Assembly: GCA_002432095.1 (NCBI GenBank)
Contig: DJFQ01000195.1
Location: 4,438 to 9,787, forward strand
Direction: 5' to 3'
Length of the DNA stretch: 5,350 bases
Origin: Marinagarivorans sp. UBA5868
GTDB taxonomy: Bacteria; Pseudomonadota; Gammaproteobacteria; Pseudomonadales; Cellvibrionaceae
The notes beneath the pieces are model-generated. The model ran no database searches. It was given only the letters and a program-made list of their open reading frames with translations, and had not been told where the DNA came from. Below are positions 1 through 5,271 of the stretch, one piece after another (positions within the stretch are counted from its first letter, which is position 1; each line of letters starts with the position of its first letter). The translations under genes and the position numbers were made by a program.

Positions 1-1
1 T

Positions 2-55
2 AGCTCAAGCGGTTCATCGAGTAGCTCGGGCAATTCAAGTAGCAGTTCTAGCGGT
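2..55 (+). repeat. Polyserine linker coding segment
   Basis: The first 18 complete codons encode almost only serine, broken by glycine and one asparagine. Serine codons AGC, AGT, TCA, TCG and TCT are mixed without a regular DNA repeat. This is the usual form of the flexible linkers that separate domains in secreted carbohydrate-active proteins of Cellvibrio and Saccharophagus relatives. It shows that another domain lies to the left of the window. Confidence 0.85.
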
Positions 56-1123
56 CTGGTGGATATGTCGGGTGGTTTGGCTTATCAGATGGCCGACGGC
101 ACCACCGGCGGACAGTTGTACGCTATGTTTTGGGCGAGTGAAACCGGCTTTACCCTCAGTAATTCCAATCTCGATAATCAAGCACAACTGGAAACGATTG
201 TTGCAAAAGGCGATTTTTTTCGCTGCGTGCAATGCCACGGCTGGGATCGCCTTGGTCGTCAGGGTGGTTACAGCAATCGTGCGCCGACATCTGCGCGACC
301 GCGAGTGGCGGATGTCGATTTGGCAAAAATGAGTGAAACGCTTAGCCCCCAAGCACTATTTGACGGCATTAAACGCGGCGCAAATTACCGCTCGGTCATC
401 GAAAATCTAGATGCATATAATCCCGATAATAACTTCGTTCTGGGCGATAAAATGCCTAATTATTCGGAAATTCTGACCGATGCCCAGATCTGGAATATTG
501 TTAAGTTTTTGAAAGAGGATGCACTCGATACTACCGCTCTTTATGACATTGTGTTGCTCGGCAGTGAATATCCAAGATCTCGCGGATTTTTAAATATGGG
601 AATCGACGGCAGCCCGGTTGCTGGTGAGCGATTGTATGAAGAAAAGTGTTCGGCGTGCCATGGCCCTGATGGCACCACGCTGAGGCTTGATGACGGACTT
701 TACACCGTTGGCGGCTATATTCGCTCAAAGCCTTACGAGGCTCAGCACATCATTAAATTTGGCCACTTGGGAAGCATTATGGGACCGGTGTTGAAGGATT
801 CGTCGCTTAGCGATATCCAGGACCTTTTTGCCACGATGCGCGATGCCAATAAATTCCCGGATACCAAACCTGACATTGGACCGGACCCAGAACCGATAGA
901 CGGCGCAATGGCCTTTTTAAGGCACTGTAGCGGTTGCCACTCCGGCGGTGGCGAGGGACCCAGTAATCCCCGATACGGCGACGTGACGGGCGCGAGCGCT
1001 AGTCTTATCAATACCATGATTCAAACAGAGCCGAATATGCGCCATCTAAAACCGGATGACCCAGCGCAGGCGGTGTCTTTAGCGGAAGTCGACGCTATAG
1101 CCGCATTTTTAGCGGGTAATTAA
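2..1123 (+). CDS. Exported three-haem c-type cytochrome with polyserine linker (5'-partial)
   Basis: The frame is open to the left edge, so the N-terminus lies outside the window; the GTG at 59 is only an internal valine. Numbering from that GTG, a serine-rich linker precedes three haem-c motifs: CVQCH (residues 56-60), CSACH (197-201) and CSGCH (290-294). Plausible distal methionine ligands are M132 (GDKMPNY), M241 (GSIMGP) and M327 (EPNMRHL), each followed by a helix typical of small class I cytochrome c domains. Haem attachment requires export to the periplasm or beyond. Polyserine linkers joined to cytochrome modules are known from Cellvibrio, Saccharophagus and Teredinibacter; Cellvibrio japonicus Cbp2D carries such a domain able to reduce a lytic polysaccharide monooxygenase. 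By analogy (inference) this protein may carry electrons to extracellular oxidative enzymes, and the missing N-terminus may hold a carbohydrate-binding module. A periplasmic electron-transfer or dehydrogenase role is the alternative. The cytochrome assignment is firm; the partner is not. Confidence 0.9.
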   Translation, partial: SSSGSSSSSGNSSSSSSGLVDMSGGLAYQMADGTTGGQLYAMFWASETGFTLSNSNLDNQAQLETIVAKGDFFRCVQCHGWDRLGRQGGYSNRAPTSARPRVADVDLAKMSETLSPQALFDGIKRGANYRSVIENLDAYNPDNNFVLGDKMPNYSEILTDAQIWNIVKFLKEDALDTTALYDIVLLGSEYPRSRGFLNMGIDGSPVAGERLYEEKCSACHGPDGTTLRLDDGLYTVGGYIRSKPYEAQHIIKFGHLGSIMGPVLKDSSLSDIQDLFATMRDANKFPDTKPDIGPDPEPIDGAMAFLRHCSGCHSGGGEGPSNPRYGDVTGASASLINTMIQTEPNMRHLKPDDPAQAVSLAEVDAIAAFLAGN

Positions 1124-1125
1124 TC

Positions 1126-3171
1126 TTAGCGGACCTCCTGGTTGCAAGGTTGCGCTCTCGGCAGCGCGTCATAATTTCCAAATACTTCAGGTGCTACAGT
1201 GGCGAATTTCTCATGCAGTGCTTGAGCTAAATATATTGCGTAGGGGACGCTGATATGTTCGTTGTCACCATACATAATCAAGTCGTTATACACAGTCACA
1301 CAGGTTTCCGAAGTGCAAAAAAAATCCGTCATATCCACAACTTTGATCAAATCAAAGTCGTCGGCGAAGGATTTGGCTGGGTTATCCTCCAGAAACAGCT
1401 TTGACCTTGTTTTGGAACAAGTGAGTGGCTCGAGTTTGTTACGTGCAAGGCAGTCTGCCGGATCAAACGGAAAACGCGGATTATCGCGAATGCCAATCAC
1501 AGGTATATTCAGTTCCTCCAGGATCCTCCACTGATTGATGTAGGAGGGCGGAACGTGCTCCTTCTCACCATTGTTGCCCGCACGGGTTGAGGTAGTGACT
1601 ACTACCGCGGGCTTTAACTCCATTAGATGATCAACCACGTTTTCATTCCAGTCTTTACAGGAAGGGTCAGACGTTTCCAGATGTCCGAAAGGACATAAGC
1701 TTTTGGTGATGTTGACGACCTTAAAACCTTCTGATTTTCCTATAGCGTCCAATGCTGGCAACCATTGCAATGAGTGAGAGCCACCGATTAATGCAATGAT
1801 TTTATTCGCTGTAGTATCACCATAATCACAAGCGATCACCTCTGGTGATGCGGGGTTTTGGTTGCATCCTTCCATATGTGCTTGTGGTAGCAGTCGCTTA
1901 GCCAGGAGGAACTGCCGATAAGGGATAGTGCTCGCATCGGTCTGTATGCCGACTTCTATGCTTTTTAACTGAAGATTATGGTCTGCCCGATAATCCTTGA
2001 TCATTGAATAAAAATGGAGTTTTAAGCTGAGGGCACTCACTACGACTGGTATGGCAAACTTGGCGCTTCGAATAAAAGTGGAGTACGACCCAGGGTTATG
2101 TTGCTGAGATCGCGTCAGAATCGGCTTTTCAATATAGTGGGTTGTCAAGTACGCAAGTAGAACAGAGAGTCCGATAATCCCAAGACCCGGCAGTATCCCG
2201 ATATCAAGTGCACCCGTTGCCTCCTTGTAAAAGATCATCAAGGGCCAGTGCCACAAATAAATCGTGAATGAGATGCTGCCTAAGAAGGCAAAGATCGGGT
2301 GCATCAAGAAGTGCCCGACCCGGTTGGATAGTGTCTGAGGGTTGGAAACGAGGAGAAAGACTGCGGCAATCACCGGCATTGCGGCAACATAACCCGGAAA
2401 TGAAGCGGATTTGGGTATTACGAGCCCAGTCAACAAAACCCCGGCCAGCCCGAGATAGCTCAATATTTGGCGGATGCCAGGCGCCACTTTTACTAATGGG
2501 ATTAATAATGCTGACAAGACGCCGCAAAGGAACTCCCAGCTGCGGGAAAAAGGATTGAAATATGCGGACTCGGGTGACTGAAAAGTCGCAAAAACAGAAT
2601 ATGTAAATGATGCCGCCATACTGAATCCAAACAGCAGGATCATCGGACGGAGAGATCCGCTCCAACGGACTAATGTAGAACCAATCCAAAAGGCAGCCGG
2701 TAATAACAAGTAAAATTGCATCTGAATAGAGAGTGCCCAAAATTGCTGAACAGAGCTCGCGGGATCTTTGCGCGCAAAATAATCCACGGAAGTTTGCATC
2801 AGCAATAGGTTTTCCAGGTGAAACGCGCTGGCAATAATTTCGTCCACGAGTCGTACCCACTGGGTTTCCGGAATAAAAAAGCATGACAAAATTAAGGTTG
2901 CGGTTAGGACCGTATAGGCAGAGGGTGCGATGCGTTTAATAATTTTTCCCCAGAAATCCATGGGGGCGAGGCGCCCGTCGCTTGCCAGGCGCGAAAGAAT
3001 GACAGTAGCCATGAAGTAACCAGAAATTACGAAGAATATATCTACCCCTCCAGAGACTTTGCCGATCCATAGGTGGTATATCATGATAAGCAGCGCACCG
3101 AGCGCTCTGATCCCTTGGATATCCTTGCGATAATTCTTTGTTGAATAAGGGTGAAATAAATTACCTGTCAT
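1126..3171 (-). CDS. Acyltransferase-3 / SGNH fusion, surface glycan O-acyltransferase (OafA-like)
   Basis: This 681-residue protein has the two-part plan of OafA-type O-acyltransferases. Residues 1 to about 390 form the multi-span acyltransferase-3 domain: YRKDIQGIRA (14-23), the conserved histidine H33 in IYHLW, GGVDIFFVISGYF (41-53), FWALSIQMQFYLLLP (144-158), IYLWHWPLM (304-312) and YIEKP (346-350). Residues about 455-660 form an extracytoplasmic SGNH domain with block I IGGSHS (462-467, likely nucleophile S465) and block V GDNEH (635-639, D636 and H639). Known relatives pass an acyl group, usually acetyl, across the inner membrane to O-antigen, exopolysaccharide or peptidoglycan; the acceptor here cannot be told. 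The ATG is supported by an AAGGA-type ribosome site (complement of 3182-3186) ten bases upstream. Two motifs differ from the commonest form: LSIQMQFY in place of LSVEEQFY, and GGSHS in place of GDSHA. No glycan biosynthesis genes are adjacent, so it appears to be an orphan. Confidence 0.93.
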   Translation of the reverse strand: MTGNLFHPYSTKNYRKDIQGIRALGALLIMIYHLWIGKVSGGVDIFFVISGYFMATVILSRLASDGRLAPMDFWGKIIKRIAPSAYTVLTATLILSCFFIPETQWVRLVDEIIASAFHLENLLLMQTSVDYFARKDPASSVQQFWALSIQMQFYLLLPAAFWIGSTLVRWSGSLRPMILLFGFSMAASFTYSVFATFQSPESAYFNPFSRSWEFLCGVLSALLIPLVKVAPGIRQILSYLGLAGVLLTGLVIPKSASFPGYVAAMPVIAAVFLLVSNPQTLSNRVGHFLMHPIFAFLGSISFTIYLWHWPLMIFYKEATGALDIGILPGLGIIGLSVLLAYLTTHYIEKPILTRSQQHNPGSYSTFIRSAKFAIPVVVSALSLKLHFYSMIKDYRADHNLQLKSIEVGIQTDASTIPYRQFLLAKRLLPQAHMEGCNQNPASPEVIACDYGDTTANKIIALIGGSHSLQWLPALDAIGKSEGFKVVNITKSLCPFGHLETSDPSCKDWNENVVDHLMELKPAVVVTTSTRAGNNGEKEHVPPSYINQWRILEELNIPVIGIRDNPRFPFDPADCLARNKLEPLTCSKTRSKLFLEDNPAKSFADDFDLIKVVDMTDFFCTSETCVTVYNDLIMYGDNEHISVPYAIYLAQALHEKFATVAPEVFGNYDALPRAQPCNQEVR

Positions 3172-3225
3172 TAGTGAGAATTCCTTTCGCTTATCGGGGA
3201 TATAGTTGCTGTTCGTTAAGCATAA

Positions 3226-3254
3226 TGTGTAAGTAGTGAGTAAAGCTGTATCAA
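3226..3254 (-). promoter_or_regulatory. Possible sigma-70 promoter of the acyltransferase gene
   Basis: On the minus strand TTGATA (3249-3254), one base from the consensus -35, is followed after 17 bases by TACACA (3226-3231), a poor -10. It lies downstream of the intrinsic terminator at 3258-3278 and about 55 bases before the start codon, so it could drive the acyltransferase gene independently of the upstream small transcript. The weak -10 keeps this tentative. Confidence 0.3.
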
Positions 3255-3257
3255 ACT

Positions 3258-3278
3258 AAAAACGGGAGGAACCCCCGT
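3258..3278 (-). terminator. Intrinsic terminator upstream of the acyltransferase gene
   Basis: Read on the minus strand, ACGGGGGTTCCTCCCGT (3278 down to 3262) folds into a seven-pair stem, with one G-T wobble and a TTC loop, followed directly by a run of T. This is a textbook rho-independent terminator on that strand. No protein gene ends just before it. It therefore most likely ends the structured transcript at 3258-3339, or attenuates transcription into the acyltransferase gene about 85 bases further on. Confidence 0.65.
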
Positions 3279-3339
3279 CATCGCGCCCGGTTAACCGCCA
3301 GGCTGACCGGATGTTAGTCGGGCTGGCGCGCGGCATGTT
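3258..3339 (-). ncRNA. Candidate small RNA or leader (riboswitch/attenuator), about 80 nt
   Basis: The segment is much more GC-rich than its AT-rich flanks. Its ends CGCGCC (3282-3287) and GGCGCG (3325-3330) pair perfectly, enclosing the ten-base palindrome CGGTTAACCG (3288-3297) and a second arm with GAC/GTC ends (3305-3319), a branched shape. A promoter-like pair lies just upstream on the minus strand (3346-3373), which predicts a start near 3339, and an intrinsic terminator closes the segment (3258-3278). Promoter, structure and terminator in the right order and spacing support a real transcript of about 80 nt. It matches no RNA family that I recognise: it has no T-loop, so it is not a tRNA, and no c-di-GMP, fluoride or SAM riboswitch core. 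It may be an independent small RNA or a leader controlling the acyltransferase gene. An imperfect mobile palindrome remains possible. Confidence 0.4.
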
Positions 3340-3341
3340 AC

Positions 3342-3358
3342 AAAACTTATAAAGTTTT
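3342..3358. promoter_or_regulatory. Inverted repeat overlapping a predicted -10 box (possible operator)
   Basis: AAAACTT-ATA-AAGTTTT is a perfect seven-base inverted repeat with a three-base centre. It covers the predicted -10 hexamer (complement of 3346-3351) of the candidate small RNA promoter. A repressor dimer bound here would block that promoter. No T-run follows a GC stem on either strand, so it is not a terminator. No regulator gene is present in the window. Confidence 0.35.
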
Positions 3359-3373
3359 AACTAAGAAAACCAA
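3346..3373 (-). promoter_or_regulatory. Predicted sigma-70 promoter of the candidate small RNA
   Basis: On the minus strand TTGGTT (3368-3373) is separated by 16 bases from TATAAG (3346-3351), which matches five of six bases of the -10 consensus. The predicted start falls near 3339, just before the GC-rich structured segment. The -35 match is partial (TTG only), so the call rests on the -10 quality and on the fit with the terminator downstream. Confidence 0.45.
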
Positions 3374-3378
3374 ATTTT

Positions 3379-3785
3379 ATTTCAGACCAAGATGCTCTAT
3401 AACTCTCAAAGTGGATTTTGCTTTCGCTGAATAAATATCATATAAATTAACCTGACTCTTAAAATGGCTCGGCTTAGAAGCGCCCGCAACAGCGCTCGCG
3501 AAAGTTGGAACTAAGTAAATACGCGCCAGGCAGGTCGAGTGCGGATATGTGGTCACCAGCGAAGCAGATGATGTGCCAGAGACCGTCAAACCCGACAACG
3601 ACCAAAGATTTGGCGCGGTTTTAATTTGTTCTGCGTGAAAACGTTGCGTCAGCGTGGGAGTCAGCGGAGGAGAGTGTAAAGTTACTCGACAGACAGCCAA
3701 AGAGCAGAAAGCGGTCAGTGCCTCCAGGGTTGCAGCAATAAATTTCGTTGAATTCGATTACAATCATCGGGCGGCGGCAGAGAAA
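3379..3785. other. Gene-less stretch, possible remnant of a decayed coding region
   Basis: No convincing gene is seen here. On the plus strand one frame is open from 3456 to the TAA at 3786-3788 except for TAA at 3516 and TGA at 3636. The pieces (20, 39 and 49 codons) have protein-like composition, for example ECGYVVTSEADDVPETVKP in the middle piece. On the minus strand a frame is free of stops from about 3757 to the TAA at 3377-3379, but it has no ATG, and its best start (TTG at 3698-3700) has no ribosome site. I do not recognise either product. The final plus-strand stop overlaps the ribosome site of the next gene, as in coupled genes, so a broken upstream partner is conceivable. Plain non-coding DNA is equally possible. 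Confidence 0.3.
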
Positions 3786-3792
3786 TAAGGTG
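3786..3792 (+). promoter_or_regulatory. Ribosome binding site that fixes the TTG start at 3799
   Basis: TAAGGTG stands six bases before the TTG at 3799. The resulting protein begins directly with a signal peptide (MKLVFISG). Upstream alternatives fit less well: GTG at 3790 lies inside this site, and TTG at 3748 has no ribosome site and would add a basic extension in front of the hydrophobic core. Confidence 0.6.
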
Positions 3793-3798
3793 ACAATT

Positions 3799-4236
3799 TT
3801 GAAGTTAGTATTTATCAGTGGTTTGTTTTTTATTTCGGTGTTTACGCATGCGAGTGAAATAACCCTCTGCCAGGGCAGTGTATTGCAGCGACGGTTTGCA
3901 TTAGTGCAATTCGGGCAGTCAGTTGAGACTTATATGGCGAACAAAGGCGCGTTACCGGATATATGTGCGGCCGCAGTACCTGAAATTATGGATAGAGTCC
4001 CGCCGGTTTTAAAAAACACTGGGGTCTGCGGCTCGAGCAGGAAAGGCTCCGTTTATTACTCCTGCCAAATCTCACCCGAGCAATCTGGCGATCTTGCCAA
4101 TGAATCACCAGTGATTGAAACCTGTCGTTATTCATTGGTGGATCAATCCGTGAGTTGCGAAAACAGAACCGTTGTGACCACTTTTGGAGAAGCCGGCTCT
4201 TTAGAATCCAGCGCTGGGAAAACCGGTTCTTTTTGA
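3799..4236 (+). CDS. Small secreted six-cysteine protein of unknown function
   Basis: From the TTG at 3799 the product is 145 residues. It opens with a clear Sec signal peptide: K2, a hydrophobic core from residue 3 to 15, and a likely cleavage after T-H-A18 before S-E. The cysteine C24 is not in a lipobox, so this is not a lipoprotein. The mature part of about 127 residues has six cysteines (24, 56, 77, 89, 109 and 120), an even number consistent with three disulfides formed in the periplasm or outside the cell. It has no membrane segment and no catalytic motif that I recognise. The C-terminal 15 residues are rich in Gly, Ser and Thr and overlap a terminator-like structure. The gene stands alone on its strand, convergent with the GH10-like lipoprotein gene. 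The signal peptide and ribosome site make it a probable real gene; its function is unknown. Confidence 0.72.
   Translation: MKLVFISGLFFISVFTHASEITLCQGSVLQRRFALVQFGQSVETYMANKGALPDICAAAVPEIMDRVPPVLKNTGVCGSSRKGSVYYSCQISPEQSGDLANESPVIETCRYSLVDQSVSCENRTVVTTFGEAGSLESSAGKTGSF
4191..4234 (+). terminator. Terminator-like structure overlapping the 3' end of the small secreted protein gene
   Basis: AGCCGG (4191-4196) can pair with CCGGTT (4223-4228), with one G-T pair. This encloses a perfect palindrome CCAGCGCTGG (4208-4217), and the outer arm is followed by C and five T (4230-4234). The T-run contains the Phe codon TTT and reaches the first base of the TGA stop. The structure would end transcription right at the stop codon, before the convergent gene. 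The long internal spacers make it an imperfect terminator. Confidence 0.4.
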
Positions 4237-4305
4237 GGATCCTATTCTTAAGCAGGAGCAAGCTAAGTCTGCTCGCTGAATATCCCCAAATCCGTATGCT
4301 TTCGT

Positions 4306-5271
4306 TCACTCCCGAGGATGATCTTCCAGATAAGTTTGCAGCCACGTCAGAGCTGGTCTTGGGGAGTCGTCCTCATTCAATAAATAGACATTTTGGGTGA
4401 ACTGCTGATTCTCAACATACCCCCAGTAGGTTATGCCCGCGACGGACGGGTGGTTGTAAAAAATCGGCAGTTGTTGTTGCATGATTGTCAATTGTTGAGC
4501 GTCGTCTTCTTCTGCTATTTCCCACTGAGAAATATAGATGGGCAGACCAAGCGTTGCGAGTTTATCGAGGTTGGCTGCGATCACGGATGTGTCCACATTT
4601 TCAAGAGACTGCGCTTGAGTGCCTATTGCATCCACAAAGCCGCTTAAAATGACCGGCGCCGCCCAGTCAATAAATGCATCCGTATCAGTGCTCAGTAAAG
4701 CGTAGTCGTCTAGGATCAACACTGAATTCGGGCAATGTTCCCGCGCCCATTTAAAGGTTTGCACCACCCAGTCCTCTCCCAGTGCTTTTGCAAATACCGC
4801 TGTACTGCTATGCCCAGGCATGGCGTTGTAAACCACATTGATCATCGGAGTGTTCGGGTAACGCGCGCAGTAATCTTGAATCCAAGTTTCCATTTCCTCG
4901 GCAAAAAGCGCAGGCGGCAAGCTGGAAAGCCAGGCAGGTGCGAGGTCCTGGGAAATTAACGCATGGGCTTTGACGGGGAGATTGTGCTGTTCTGCGAATT
5001 GATAAAGGGTATCGAGATACTGCCAATCGTTTTGACCGCGAATGTTTTCGACTTGGCCCCAAAAGCCCTGAAATTCTGGTGTCAGCTGGTTCCAATAGAC
5101 AGAAAAATCTTCGCGAATATGTCTTGTGTTTGCATTGTTGCCGACGAAAAATGATGGGAGTGCCGGATTGGGTTCATTGACTGGATTAGAGTCCGATTGA
5201 CCACCACAGGCGGCTAAGCCGGATGTAATTATAATGCCGCTTACGAAGACGAAAATGCGCTTGTTATTCAT
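4306..5271 (-). CDS. GH10 xylanase-like outer-membrane lipoprotein, probably catalytically inactive
   Basis: The 321-residue product starts with a lipoprotein signal (lipobox L19-A-A-C22, Gly at +2, favouring the outer membrane), then a short polar linker and, from about residue 40, a complete GH10 fold: YWNQLTPEFQGFWGQVE (59-75), HALISQDLAPAW (103-114), INVVYNAMPGH (144-154), LILDDY (185-190), IGTQAQ (216-221), LPIYISQWEI (243-252) and GITYWGY (279-285). Family-10 endoxylanases use an acid/base Glu in VVNEA and a nucleophile Glu in ISE-D; here these are N149 and Q249. The Asn and Lys after TPE, the Trp after HxLV, the Asn before the acid/base and the His of QGH are also lost, whereas E66, H103, Q219 and W283 remain. 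The fold thus looks kept while hydrolysis looks lost. Xylan binding or sensing at the cell surface is inferred. A GAGG ribosome site seven bases before the ATG supports the start. Fold assignment is strong; inactivity is likely. Confidence 0.9.
   Translation of the reverse strand: MNNKRIFVFVSGIIITSGLAACGGQSDSNPVNEPNPALPSFFVGNNANTRHIREDFSVYWNQLTPEFQGFWGQVENIRGQNDWQYLDTLYQFAEQHNLPVKAHALISQDLAPAWLSSLPPALFAEEMETWIQDYCARYPNTPMINVVYNAMPGHSSTAVFAKALGEDWVVQTFKWAREHCPNSVLILDDYALLSTDTDAFIDWAAPVILSGFVDAIGTQAQSLENVDTSVIAANLDKLATLGLPIYISQWEIAEEDDAQQLTIMQQQLPIFYNHPSVAGITYWGYVENQQFTQNVYLLNEDDSPRPALTWLQTYLEDHPRE

Noticed and set aside
59..61. GTG at 59 as the true start of the cytochrome gene
   Set aside because: The same frame is open through a serine-rich linker to the left edge, and a cytochrome needs a signal peptide, which is absent after this codon.
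2204..2884. A 226-codon open frame on the minus strand in another frame of the acyltransferase gene
   Set aside because: It lies wholly inside a well-supported membrane acyltransferase with conserved motifs, and its own translation shows no recognisable domain. It is an overlapping shadow frame.
3282..3335. GC-rich structured segment considered as a tRNA or as an integron attC site
   Set aside because: It has no T-loop consensus, no cloverleaf and no CCA end for a tRNA. The paired RYYYAAC and GTTRRRY core sites of attC are absent, and no integrase or gene cassette is present.
3377..3700. A 107-codon minus-strand reading frame in the intergenic region
   Set aside because: It has no ATG, only a TTG start without a ribosome site, and no recognisable domain. 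It is mentioned as part of the gene-less stretch rather than called as a gene.
4252..4281. Hairpin GAGCA/TGCTC between the convergent genes as terminator of the GH10-like gene
   Set aside because: The stem is only five pairs, the loop is long, and no T-run follows on the minus strand.
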